From Muribaculaceae bacterium Isolate-013 (NCI) (GTDB lineage Bacteria > Bacteroidota > Bacteroidia > Bacteroidales > Muribaculaceae): a stretch of 64,000 nucleotides of DNA. A program made the position numbers and the translations under genes. The notes beneath the pieces were generated by a model. It made no database searches. It was not told the DNA's origin and worked only from the letters and a program-made list of their open reading frames with translations. Positions within the stretch are counted from its first letter, which is position 1. Each line of letters opens with the position of its first letter. The stretch covers positions 84,267-148,266 of the forward strand of contig SCEJ01000003.1 in NCBI GenBank assembly GCA_004102785.1, in the 5' to 3' direction. Shown here piece by piece: positions 28,201-35,631 of the stretch.

Positions 28201-29747
28201 CACCCGTAATAGGCGGCGATAACGGTAACGACATTGGCGATAGCCTTGCGGTGTGCGATGATGAACGACACAAGGGTGTTGAGCACACGGAGGAACACCG
28301 ACGATGAAGTATATATGTGCTTCATCAGCGGATAGAGCTTTTCTCCGAGTTCGATTGCAAGCTCCGATACACGCTTACGCGCCTTGTCGATAGATGCTTG
28401 CACGGTGTTGTTGAAGATTGCGTACTCGTTGGAGGCCGACGTGCCCTCGCGGAACGCTTCGGCTGCCTCACCCATTTGCCAACGGAGGAAGTCGAGGTGG
28501 GAGGAAAGGTTGGAGAGCACCGACGACACACGGGCGCCGTCGAGGCCGAGGTCTTGGAACAGCGGCGACAGGACGGCCAGAGCCTTGTCCTCGCCCAGTT
28601 TGCCGAGGGCTTCGAGGAACATCATCACGCCCTGCGTGGTGCTTTTATTGAGCGTTTCAATAAAAGTGTTCGTTTCAAGACCAACCTTTTTCGCCATTTC
28701 GGCAGGTTTCTTGAACAGCTCCATAATGGTACGCTGCAAAGCCGTGGCCGACATTTCCACCTTTTGGCCGTGCGCGTCGAGCGTTGCGGCAAAAGCCATA
28801 ATCTCGGGGATAGTCATTTTGGCGGTCGCGCCGATGCCGGCCATACGTTGCGCAAACTCTACGATAAAAGGCTTGGCGGCGGTGCAGTTCTGCGAGAGGT
28901 GGTTGACCGTCGAGCCGATTTTGAGCATCGAGTCACGCACACCATACATCTGCTCCATACCGAAGATGTTAGACAGCTTGGCAATGGTCTGCGTGGCCCC
29001 CTCTCCGAGGTCGACGAGCGCCACGTTGATAATCGACGCGGCCTCGACATACTCGCGGACGGAGGCGACAGTATTGTAGCCGAGTCGTCCGCCCTCCTGG
29101 GCGAGCAGGTTCAGCTGCTCACGGGCAAGACGGGTGTCCATGCCCTTGAAGATCTCGTTGAGTTCTTCAACCTCGGCGGCGGTCATACGGGTGTACTTTA
29201 TGGTGTTAGCCATAGTTTCCTCGATGTCCGAATACGACTGCACCGCCTTACGTCCGGCCATAATAAGCCCCGTGACGGCGGCGGCAACTGCCATTATGAC
29301 TGTCTGCGCCGAGTTGAGCCACCCGTTGAAGCGTTGCCAAAGGGTCTTTTGTGTGGCGAGAGTGGCGTTTACCTTTTGGAGTTCCGCTTTGAGCATACGG
29401 ATTTTAGCGACGTGCGCATCCCAAGCGGCGGTGCCTCGCTGCAATCCGTTGAGTTGCTGTTGGAGTTGGCGCAGGGCTGTGTTGAGCTGCTTTGGAGTGG
29501 CCTTGTTGAGCCGCAGAAGCACCTGCTCGGCAGTCGAGGCGGTGCCTTTCAACTGCTCCATAGTCTTGCGTGTGGAGTTCAGCTCGCGCTGCAACTTCTT
29601 CATCGTGGCCTTGTCACCTGCGACGGCTGCTTTCGCTATCCCGTTTTCCAGACGCTTTGCGTCCTTTTCGAGCTGGGATAGCATCTTTTGAGCCTGTTTG
29701 CCGTTGACGGTGAGTATTACGTTGGCGGAGGTGGAATAATTTGCCAT
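25239..29747 (-). CDS. Phage tail tape measure protein
   Basis: The 1502-residue protein has a long N-terminal coiled coil (KQAQKMLSQLEKDAKRLENGIAKAAVAGDKATMKKLQRELNSTRKTMEQLKG), the TP901-type tape-measure core (YSDIEETMANTIKYTRMTAAEVEELNEIFKG, EGGRLGYNTVASVREYVEAASIINVAL, MTIPEIMAFAATLDAHGQKVEMSATALQRTIMELF) and hydrophobic segments around residues 480-600. A further coiled coil and an alanine-rich membrane-like segment near residue 1330 (GYIIAPIAAAMAVAAGAIQIATI) follow. The length would correspond to a tail of roughly 200 nm by the usual rule. It fixes tail length and takes part in DNA entry. It is preceded by a late-type promoter (29777-29811) and the 1.9-kb noncoding region. Confidence 0.92.
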   Translation of the reverse strand: MANYSTSANVILTVNGKQAQKMLSQLEKDAKRLENGIAKAAVAGDKATMKKLQRELNSTRKTMEQLKGTASTAEQVLLRLNKATPKQLNTALRQLQQQLNGLQRGTAAWDAHVAKIRMLKAELQKVNATLATQKTLWQRFNGWLNSAQTVIMAVAAAVTGLIMAGRKAVQSYSDIEETMANTIKYTRMTAAEVEELNEIFKGMDTRLAREQLNLLAQEGGRLGYNTVASVREYVEAASIINVALVDLGEGATQTIAKLSNIFGMEQMYGVRDSMLKIGSTVNHLSQNCTAAKPFIVEFAQRMAGIGATAKMTIPEIMAFAATLDAHGQKVEMSATALQRTIMELFKKPAEMAKKVGLETNTFIETLNKSTTQGVMMFLEALGKLGEDKALAVLSPLFQDLGLDGARVSSVLSNLSSHLDFLRWQMGEAAEAFREGTSASNEYAIFNNTVQASIDKARKRVSELAIELGEKLYPLMKHIYTSSSVFLRVLNTLVSFIIAHRKAIANVVTVIAAYYGWIVLVKTATVAWNAVVAVGKAAMVAYRTAIILGRIAVIAFTQGVGAATHAMRILNTVVKANPFGLILSVLAAVAIAIKALCDRTSEYTKKMREARNTAANFSEELHKEMKTIDTLMGRLEAAKKGTKAYKEVKDEIIKQYGKYLKGLIDERGEITNLAEAYKRLAAAARIAARERSIQVARETADETYRDSFKEWAKKLQESLIDEGKSLRDAVRITNQVVYQLQTTGTLSQDLVNELQAIKGNTWQQKGMATHPVNIVNEMIAGQTEYNVTMEEIKDIERNGNPLATYTEAELRRFIRDNEANVDANRGGRIILGLNEPNPTVRDVSAAELRDFLDEARARLSVLESPTPEVVGGNPDFNLDDFTPYESEKDRKAREAAERRAQVKARKDFRDALNDTKGDWEAAAAQNISDYSAGLKPWSQFLLDKYNLEVKYYEDREAVYKRFNLTEDEDYQELLKKKEEMQAAWLKRNAALKVDEAKRMQQTEETDAQMDFYTPGSELYQKEEALQQRLFDIRIKYLKQMQAAYNEASEEWHGYKVQIEQAEAAEQLRRQKLLAQRVAEWRKQYEYREAGQRYALEMDLLLEAYDRGLISYKDYLQAQRDLKKKYAGEYLPESAKPSEGSADRQAVAMKRDLDVVKSLYDQGILDKKQYEDAKERIERAYNKKSLDAVRKFGSTQTNQLLDIYEAWKNFFDATEEDGGNWATRLAALAQSVFAVMAAGMQQMSEYMQAEADLEVAKAEKKYDREIELAEGNSYKVKKAEKDKEKEIAKIKSDASRKQFAMQVIQAVAQTATNALNAYGSAAQVPVIGYIIAPIAAAMAVAAGAIQIATIKKQQQASEAQGYAEGGFTPPGGKYEEAGVVHKGEWVASQRLVNNPRTRPLLEALDYAQRTNTIGSITAADVSRTITAPAVIAAQQSVPQTVVNNTYTQEAPASDGRMVAVLDRLDARLNEPFVTVNTVSGDHGIQKAQEEYDRLMKNKSPKSRK

Positions 29748-29776
29748 TTGAAAACTGAAATTGGGAGTTGTACCTG

Positions 29777-29811
29777 CAAATTTCAGCCGTCTTTATCGAG
29801 GGCGAAAAGAC
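29777..29811 (-). promoter_or_regulatory. Phage late-type promoter, copy 2 (tape measure)
   Basis: GTCTTTTC-N19-GAAATTTG on the minus strand, 29 bases before the ATG. The first box lies in an inverted repeat (CCGTCTTT/AAAGACGG). The -7 box has GA instead of TA. Confidence 0.65.
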
Positions 29812-29819
29812 GGTAAAAG

Positions 29820-31644
29820 GCTTATATTCCGCTGAAAAAGGGAGAGGTGTCGGAGTAGGAACGCCCTCTGACGGAAGGGTGCCGGGAGGGAAAATCCCGG
29901 CTTGCACTCTCAAAGGGCGGCGGTGCCGGTCGGGCCCCGTTGAGAGTGCCTTAAAGAGTTGACATTTAGGCAACTCGACCGCAATTTCAGGGGTCACGCT
30001 GCAAACTTTTTCCAGTTTGTAGTGGGTTGAAATTGCTAACGAGTGAAGAATGAGCGAGTTGGGGGTTACGGGGGCTTGCCCCCGTAATGGCTTTGCACAC
30101 CCCCCACCGCCCTGCCGCTACTTTTCGGCTCACCCTTGCCGCTCCGTGCGGAATATGCAGAGCCGCCCCCACGGAGGGAGGGCATCGGGCGGTCAATGGC
30201 TTGCGTGTGTGTCAAAATCCGCAGGGTGGATTTTGATGCACTCGCAAGCAACCGCTCTCCCTCGGCGCGGATTTATCAAGGCGAGGGGTTGAATGACGGC
30301 GATGTGCGGTGAGGACGATGCGGCGCGACACGGAGGTGCAGGGTCAAAGTAGCGGAGGGAACTCGGCGTGGTCAGTCGAAGTAGCCGCGCTCCCCCCGAC
30401 GCAGGAGAACACTTTTCGACGCAGCGCAGGGCACCGAGCACGGGGCGATATGTGTGTGGGGGTGGCGTGGCGTTCACCTCGACCGACAAAACGCGGAGCG
30501 AGTGTAGAGGTTGACACTGGGCCTTAGTGGAGTCTGTGCATCGGCTGTCCGCACATCGGGGCCTGGGGTGGGGTCGCGTCGCAGACGATGTTCGGGAACC
30601 GGGAATTGGGGATTGGGAATTGGTGCGCCTGTTCCAAATCCCAAATTCCTAATTCCTTGATTGGGTGGGTGGAGCGTGGCGTATGTGCGGCTGCTGCGCC
30701 GGGCGGAGTTCGGAGAGCCACGGCTCGGCATCGGCGGCTCGGAACAGCAAGGGGTGGTTGCCGGTCAATGCGTGACGCAGACGCGCACGCCACCGCGAGG
30801 CAAGGAGCGGTGGCGTGAGGGAAGCGGCGGCGTTTCGGATTGAGAAGTTTGTCGTGGCCGTCGCAGATCCGCAACTCCCGACAACCGACGGCTCTGCCGG
30901 AGGTGTCGGGGCAAAGTTGCGGTCAAGAGGGAGGCGGCAATCTTCGTGCCGGCAACCGCCCCGGTCGCTATTCATAAGCGTAACTTGTGGAGCCTATGAA
31001 CAGCGATGCTCGGAGTTGACGATGTCGTGGGCTGTGGCTTGGAGAATGGAGAACGTGCGGTGTGATGCCGGGGCGCGCCACGCTCCGGGTGGGTCAATGA
31101 TGCCTCCCCCTACGTCTGCCCCCTGCGGCGTTCAATCCTCTCTGCCCTGCAAGGGCGTTGCTCCGTGTGTCCGTCAGTCCGCTTTGGGTGGGGAGGAAGG
31201 TGGCGTGGCGGCTGCTGTGCCAATGAGGGAGGGAGTGCGGCGTATAGACCTTCGGGAAGCCGGAAAACAAGCAAGGTGGCGGACGGTTGTAGCGAGCATC
31301 GCCACAGCCGAGAAAGTTTTTGAAAGGAGGTGCGGACATCGCGCACGCCACCGTGAGTTTAGGAGCGGTGGCGTGATGGAAGCGAGGGCAAGCCGGAGAG
31401 ATAAATCTTTCGTTCCGCCAACCGCAGCGGTCGCAGTTTACAGGGAGGTACGACCCGTGAACTGCGATGTTCGGGCTTTCAAAGGTCAGATACGCAAGCG
31501 AGTGAGTGAGGCCGGTTCATAAGTAGCCGCCGCGCCACCTGACGGGTCGGGGTCAATAAGGACGGGCACGATAAACAAAACGAGCCACCCTCACGGGCAA
31601 CTCGCTTGCTATCTATGAAAAAACTTACTCTTGGGGTATGGGGA
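29820..31644. other. Large GC-rich, structured region without a convincing gene
   Basis: About 1.8 kb between the spanin-like gene and the tape measure. Open frames on both strands here are arginine/proline-rich, overlapping and lack starts or domains. The region is rich in hairpins: 29980-30035 (CAATTTCA/TGAAATTG outer stem), 30066-30088 (TTACGGGGGC/GCCCCCGTAA), 30199-30249 (22-position stem), 30968-31010 and 31432-31470. Degenerate repeat units end with CGATGTTCGGG-like sequence at about 30590, 31010 and 31475. Two units share an ACGCCACCG/CGGTGGCGT hairpin. No TAnnTTTG promoter was found inside it on the plus strand. Confidence 0.6.
30199..30249. repeat. Long imperfect hairpin (22-position stem)
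   Basis: GCTTGCG/CGCAAGC, GTG/CAC and CAAAATCC/GGATTTTG pair in order around a seven-base loop with a single T-T mismatch and two wobble pairs. It is too long and regular to be chance, and is part of the noncoding region. Confidence 0.7.
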
Positions 31645-32154
31645 TTAGCGTTTTCGGAGGAAAAGCCATATAAGGACGGCTGCGGCCAGGAGGGCTGCTA
31701 CGGATATTATCGTGCCGTCGGGCGGATTGTATAGGCGTGTGGTGGCGGTGTGCTCGGTTGATGCCTCAACTGCCGCTTGCCTGTATCTTACCGTATCGAG
31801 GCTGTTGTAGGCTTCAACGCTATCCCGATGCTCACGCCGCCGGTCTATCACACGCCCTTTTATGGCTTTTAGCCGGATAATCTCGGGTGCCTCGGCGTAT
31901 TGACCGGGTCGCTCGATTTCGATTTTCAGGGTGTCGAAGCTAAAATCGAAATGTCTTATGGCGGAGTCTATCACCGCTGTTGTGCGGTGATGCTCACTGT
32001 GCGCGAGCGAGTCGGTGGCGAGCGATTTATCAGTGACGATGTTTTTGTTGGTCTTACAGCCGCAAAGTATGAGGAATGGGAACAGGTAAATGGGAATTGA
32101 CCGCAGCCAATCAATCCTCAATCTCCAATTACCGTTTGCCTTTATAGTGCGCAT
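31645..32154 (-). CDS. Putative unimolecular spanin (lipoprotein with C-terminal membrane helix)
   Basis: The 169-residue protein starts MRTIKANGNWRLRIDW (an upstream start at 32190 adds a basic stretch without function). It has a signal with lipobox FPFLILCGCKTNK (cysteine near residue 37), a helical middle with acidic and basic stretches (LIIRLKAIKGRVIDRRREHRDSVEAYN-like), and a C-terminal transmembrane helix (IISVAALLAAAVLIWLFLRKR). An outer-membrane lipid anchor plus an inner-membrane anchor in one chain is the layout of u-spanins, which fuse the two membranes in the final step of lysis. It follows the amidase gene with a short overlap, as expected for a lysis cassette. Function inferred from topology and context. 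Confidence 0.6.
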   Translation of the reverse strand: MRTIKANGNWRLRIDWLRSIPIYLFPFLILCGCKTNKNIVTDKSLATDSLAHSEHHRTTAVIDSAIRHFDFSFDTLKIEIERPGQYAEAPEIIRLKAIKGRVIDRRREHRDSVEAYNSLDTVRYRQAAVEASTEHTATTRLYNPPDGTIISVAALLAAAVLIWLFLRKR

Positions 32155-32846
32155 AGGTCGGTGTCGTTTTTTACGATGAATGAGGGGCAAGCCTTGTTTG
32201 CGAACTCACATTCTGTGCATTGACGGCTGCACTCGGCATAGTTGAAGCGAGCTTCACTCTGCGCTCGTTTGCACGTCAATTCGTTATGTCCGTGGAGGGT
32301 GGCCGAGGGATAGCGGCTTTTCAGCTCTTTGCAGAGCCTGATTATGGCGGCACGTTGCTCCGGGGTGCGTGTGTCCTTGCCTTGGTTGGCCCAGTTCTTG
32401 ACGGTGCGCGGAGGGCAACCGCCGCAGTAGCACACTCCGATTGAGTGGGAGTTTTGGCCTGTGGTGTGCGCCCCGATTTTGGCCTCGTCGCGCCCTTTGT
32501 GGATTTTTCCGTCGCGTGTGATGTACCAGTGATAGCCGATGTCGGTAAATCCACGGGCGAGGTGCATCTGCCGGATTTGGTCGACGGAATAATCCTCACC
32601 CTCGGGGGTGGCCGAGCAATGGAGGATTATCTTGTCGATGCGGCGAGGGTTCGGTGATGAGCCGATGCCGAGCGCAGCCCAGGTCTTGGGGCCAACGATG
32701 CCGTCGACGGCGAGGTTATGGGTGCGTTGGAAGTCGCGGACGGCTTCGTCGGTAATTGGGCCGAAGATGCCGTCGGCAATAAGGTTGAGAGCGTGTTGGA
32801 GGGTGGCGACGTCGCCCCCTCTGCTGCCTTTACGGATTGTCTGCAT
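32142..32846 (-). CDS. N-acetylmuramoyl-L-alanine amidase endolysin with peptidoglycan-binding domain
   Basis: The 234-residue protein starts MQTIRKGSRGGDVATLQHALNLI. Residues 1-65 are a peptidoglycan-binding domain (IFGPITDEAVRDFQRTHNLAVDGIVGPKTW). Residues about 72-215 are an amidase_2 domain with zinc-binding KIILHCSATPEG, FTDIGYHWYITRDGKIHKGRD, IGAHTTGQNSHSIGVCYCGG and LHGHNELTCKRAQ. It cleaves the amide bond between MurNAc and the stem peptide during lysis. A start at 32915 would add an improbable threonine/histidine-rich leader. The gene overlaps the holin-like gene by 17 bases and the spanin-like gene by 13. Confidence 0.9.
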   Translation of the reverse strand: MQTIRKGSRGGDVATLQHALNLIADGIFGPITDEAVRDFQRTHNLAVDGIVGPKTWAALGIGSSPNPRRIDKIILHCSATPEGEDYSVDQIRQMHLARGFTDIGYHWYITRDGKIHKGRDEAKIGAHTTGQNSHSIGVCYCGGCPPRTVKNWANQGKDTRTPEQRAAIIRLCKELKSRYPSATLHGHNELTCKRAQSEARFNYAECSRQCTECEFANKACPSFIVKNDTDLCAL

Positions 32847-33102
32847 TTTGGGTTGATGTGTTATGAGTTGATGATTGTGATGAGTTTTCGTGGTGGCAGC
32901 TACTGCCGTATTCATAATGGTATTTTAATCCGAACACCGCCCCTGCGAAAGTGAGGATTTCACCGAAAGCGATAAGGACTGAATTGTGGATTTCGCCGGG
33001 CGGTGGCACGACAAATCCGGCGATGAGCAGACCGCAACCTACGACAATCAGAAAGACTGCCGCAAGGAGCTGAATGGTCGGGCGATGTTTGCGAATTTCC
33101 AT
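32830..33102 (-). CDS. Holin-like two-helix membrane protein
   Basis: The 90-residue protein starts MEIRKHRPTIQLLAAVFLIVV. It has two transmembrane helices (residues 9-33 and about 38-62) and a hydrophilic Ser/Thr/Asn-rich tail. It directly precedes and overlaps the endolysin gene, the usual place for a holin that permits release of the lysin. It lacks a family signature I can name. The ATG at 33102 is preferred over one at 33150, which overlaps the plus-strand promoter region. Confidence 0.6.
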   Translation of the reverse strand: MEIRKHRPTIQLLAAVFLIVVGCGLLIAGFVVPPPGEIHNSVLIAFGEILTFAGAVFGLKYHYEYGSSCHHENSSQSSTHNTSTQNADNP

Positions 33103-33110
33103 TGTAAAAT

Positions 33111-33142
33111 GTTGTGTATGTGGAGAATTATTGTTACCTTTG
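33111..33142 (+). promoter_or_regulatory. Plus-strand promoter of the three-hairpin RNA
   Basis: A TTG-type -33 element lies about 20 bases before TACCTTTG (33135-33142). The 19-base stretch ATTGTTACCTTTGCATATC is identical to the promoter region of the repressor gene (62876-62894). Confidence 0.65.
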
Positions 33143-33148
33143 CATATC

Positions 33149-33376
33149 AAGATACGTTAAACCAAACTAATTAACCCGGACACCTCTACCTGTAAGTGAA
33201 GCCAAGCTAAAAGAACTGTGATACCTATGTCCGTATGCGTGATAGCACTCCGTTTGGGCTATCATTGCGGTGCATTTGCGATAGCACCCCCGCAGGTTTC
33301 GGCCTCGGGCTATCGGGAAGCGGTATAAAACAGATAGCATCACCCTTGCGGCTCTGCCGTGAGGGCTATCTTTTTT
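33149..33376 (+). ncRNA. Candidate small RNA with three GATAGC hairpins and a terminator
   Basis: Downstream of a plus-strand promoter lie three successive stem-loops that reuse the same arms, GATAGC...GCTATC: 33241-33263, 33279-33315 and 33333-33370. The last is followed by six T and is a strong intrinsic terminator. No start codon with a sensible reading frame is present. It is divergent from the lysis genes and its 3' end faces the end of the 335-residue structural gene, so it could act in trans, or as antisense to read-through from that gene. Confidence 0.65.
33333..33376 (+). terminator. Intrinsic terminator of the three-hairpin RNA
   Basis: A GATAGC...GCTATC stem with internal CAC/GTG and GGC/GCC pairing is followed by TTTTTT. 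Confidence 0.8.
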
Positions 33377-33451
33377 CGCTCCGCTCACGGAATTGGGAAT
33401 TTGGGATTGGAAATTGGTATTTGCCAATCCCCGGTTTCAGTTTCCTTGTTC

Positions 33452-34459
33452 CTACTTCCCAAAAGTCCACTTTTGGGAAGTGGGGTTGTAAATTATCGAG
33501 AACTCGGCGAGCGAGCTTGCGAGGTTGGCGGTGGTGATAAGGGAGCGTCCGGGGAGCATCTTCTTTGCAAAGCCGACGGCGAAACGCAGTCGGATCATGC
33601 GGTGCTTCTTCGGGTTCTTGGGGTCAAGCAGGGAGATTGTCGAGCGGCCCCAGCCGATAGAGGGGGTGCCGTCGCGGCGTATATGGACGGTGACGAGGGC
33701 ATCGGGCGAGGTCGAGTAGCCTATGGCGACGGTTGTTTGCTCGGTTTTGGGGTTGATTGAGAAAGAGAGCGTAGAGCCGGATATTTTGACGGAGTGGACG
33801 GAGCCGTAGAGGTTCCACCCCTTGCGTTTGTCGCAGTATTTCTTGGTGGCGCCTCCGGCCTCGATTACGAGCTTGTCGCCCCACTGGTTGCGCTTTCGTG
33901 TGTGCCGGAACAGGTAAGGCACATACCCGTCGGCGATGAGCTGTTGCGCACCGTAGATTTTCAAGGTGCTGCCAACGACGGCCACGGAGATTTGGGCGGT
34001 GTTATACAGCCCTTTGGTGCCGTCGGTCATACCGAGTTTAGCCTGAATTTTTTCGAGCAGGGGCAGGATTTCGGCGATGCGGTTACGGGCGTTGTTGAGG
34101 TCTACGACCTGCTGCGCACGCATCGCCCCGGCACGCTCGGTGGTGGCCTGTTTGATGAAAAGGTTGTTTGAGGCGGTTGCGATAGAGCCGTTACCGAGGT
34201 CTACGGCCTTGATGTTTGCGAGGATATTGTTGCGGTCGGCAGCCCCTTGCTCAATGGAGCACACCGCTTGCCCTGCGGCCTTGAAGCCGTTGAGCAGGGT
34301 TTGAATAGCGGTGACGGTGTCGGACGTACCGGCAGTAGCGAGCAGGTCGGCGATGCGCTGCAAGATAGCACCGAGCGACTCCGGGGAAACGGAGTCCTTG
34401 GATTGCAGCTTTCGGAAGTCCGAGATAATCTGCGTGAGTGATTTAACGTCGATAGCCAT
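33452..34459 (-). CDS. Phage structural protein, possibly fibre or baseplate-associated
   Basis: The 335-residue protein has a helical N-terminal half (VKSLTQIISDFRKLQSKDSVSPESLGAILQRIADLLATAG; ERAGAMRAQQVVDLNNARNRIAEILPLLEKIQAKLG) and a beta-rich C-terminal half with VTVHIRRDGTPSIGWGRSTI and ending YNPTSQKWTFGK. This head-stalk and beta-tip layout suggests a fibre-like or upper-baseplate protein. It is preceded by a late-type promoter (34512-34546). Heptanucleotide repeats lie just beyond its stop. Specific function not identifiable. Confidence 0.55.
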   Translation of the reverse strand: MAIDVKSLTQIISDFRKLQSKDSVSPESLGAILQRIADLLATAGTSDTVTAIQTLLNGFKAAGQAVCSIEQGAADRNNILANIKAVDLGNGSIATASNNLFIKQATTERAGAMRAQQVVDLNNARNRIAEILPLLEKIQAKLGMTDGTKGLYNTAQISVAVVGSTLKIYGAQQLIADGYVPYLFRHTRKRNQWGDKLVIEAGGATKKYCDKRKGWNLYGSVHSVKISGSTLSFSINPKTEQTTVAIGYSTSPDALVTVHIRRDGTPSIGWGRSTISLLDPKNPKKHRMIRLRFAVGFAKKMLPGRSLITTANLASSLAEFSIIYNPTSQKWTFGK

Positions 34460-34511
34460 ACGAAAAGCGCCGGTGGCGCGGTTTATGGTTAATAGGTTTA
34501 TGAGTTTACCG

Positions 34512-34546
34512 CAAAAGTATGGCTATCGGTTGGGCGGTGAAAAGAC
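34512..34546 (-). promoter_or_regulatory. Phage late-type promoter, copy 3 (335-residue structural gene)
   Basis: GTCTTTTC-N19-TACTTTTG on the minus strand. It lies between the structural gene and the divergent cargo lipoprotein gene. Confidence 0.72.
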
Positions 34547-34605
34547 ACATATAGGCACAATAAAATCGTCTGTCAAGCGTTTTATGATGTATATAAATTA
34601 CTCTA

Positions 34606-35151
34606 ATGAAAACGATTAAGATTTTACTGGTTGCTGTTTTAGCAATATTCATTTCGTCTTGTCACCACACAAGCGAACCTCTTTATATACAGCAAAAGAT
34701 TACGCAACTGAACACTGTAATTGCGCCGTGGCAAAAGGATAATGACCTCTTGCCGTGGAAAGGCGTAAATCACATGGATATAATAAATTCGGTTGCAGAT
34801 GTATATGATACGCAAACTGAAAAATTTATTGAAGCAAATCCAAATTGGCTCAATGTGGATTTTACTACAAAGTCTATTATTTCCGTAAGAACTATTTTAG
34901 TGTCAAGCAATTATTGGCAGGCTACGAAAGTTCGTAGCTTCTCACTATTTGTCGGAGATCAGGATTATCATATGATAAAGGGCGATTATTATTTGGTTGT
35001 AGAAGAACAGTTTTCTTCATACGATGACCCCGAGGACGAAGATGAAAGCCAATATCGCATCTATCAGGTCGCTTTTGTGACCGATAAAGTGCCCTCTGAT
35101 GCTCGAATTAAAATGAATTGGGATTTGAATATTACTCCTGAAAGCAAATAA
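34606..35151 (+). CDS. Cargo lipoprotein, opposite strand to the structural genes
   Basis: The 181-residue protein has a lipobox (LLVAVLAIFISSCHHTS) and a soluble domain without recognised family (AQNPNWLNVDFTTKSIISVRT-like centre, acidic YDDPEDEDES loop, ending IKMNWDLNITPESK). The opposite orientation and AT-rich composition mark it as an inserted cargo gene expressed in the lysogen. It lies between a late-type promoter and the 148-residue head-tail gene. A role in envelope modification or phage exclusion is possible but unsupported. Confidence 0.65.
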   Translation: MKTIKILLVAVLAIFISSCHHTSEPLYIQQKITQLNTVIAPWQKDNDLLPWKGVNHMDIINSVADVYDTQTEKFIEANPNWLNVDFTTKSIISVRTILVSSNYWQATKVRSFSLFVGDQDYHMIKGDYYLVVEEQFSSYDDPEDEDESQYRIYQVAFVTDKVPSDARIKMNWDLNITPESK

Positions 35152-35153
35152 AT

Positions 35154-35600
35154 TTATGTAACGAAGCGACGGGAAATGTTGCGAGTTAGGGCGTTGCTGA
35201 CGGTGTCGGCAAGGTCGCGTCCGAGGTTGTCGGCGTAGAAGTCGCGTATGTTCATCACGGAGGCATAGTATTTGCGGCTGAACCACCGCTTGCGTCGTCG
35301 GGCGTTGTCACGTCCGAGATCGCCGGGGTTGCCGCGTGGCGTGTTTGAGCCGGTGGCGTAGTCGACGAACAGGCCGTACAGGTTAAATGATTGTTCGAGG
35401 GTGATAGATGTATATTTGCCGTCGGCGTTCATACGCACGGCAAGCGTCGAGCGGTAAAGTGCGCCGGTGTCTATGACCCCGAGCAGGGCAATTTGCTCGC
35501 GCCAAATCCGCACCATAGTCGCATTGAACGCTTTTACATAGCGTTCACGCGCCTTTTGTGCGGATTGGGAATTTGAAATTGGGTATTGGGAATTGGGCAT
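35154..35600 (-). CDS. Phage head-tail joining or tail-completion type protein
   Basis: The 148-residue protein starts within a heptanucleotide repeat (NSQYPISNSQ), after which comes a plausible core: ARERYVKAFNATMVRIWREQIALLGVIDTGALYRSTLAVRM and LFVDYATGSNTPRGNPGDLGRDNARRRKRWFSRKYYASVMNIRDFYADNL. The 'TGALYRS' element and small size are like HK97 gp10-type tail-completion proteins. The true start may lie after the repeat. It lies between portal-downstream genes and the tape measure, as expected. Confidence 0.5.
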   Translation of the reverse strand: MPNSQYPISNSQSAQKARERYVKAFNATMVRIWREQIALLGVIDTGALYRSTLAVRMNADGKYTSITLEQSFNLYGLFVDYATGSNTPRGNPGDLGRDNARRRKRWFSRKYYASVMNIRDFYADNLGRDLADTVSNALTRNISRRFVT

Positions 35601-35607
35601 AAATGTT

Positions 35608-35615
35608 TATCTTTG
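35608..35615 (+). promoter_or_regulatory. -7 element for the four-helix-bundle gene
   Basis: TATCTTTG, 16 bases before the ATG at 35632. Confidence 0.5.
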
Positions 35616-35631
35616 CGCAAAGATTGAGAAT

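Noticed and set aside
26934..28307. 457-codon plus-strand frame opposite the tape measure
   Set aside because: Mirror of the long GC-biased minus-strand gene; composition is that of an antisense shadow.
30815..31522. 235-codon plus-strand open frame in the noncoding region
   Set aside because: Arginine/alanine-rich, no domain, no promoter or ribosome-binding context. It crosses the repeated hairpins and has competing frames on both strands.
33241..33370. Three GATAGC repeats as a CRISPR array
   Set aside because: The repeats are short hairpin arms, spacers are irregular and no cas genes occur; the last repeat is a terminator.
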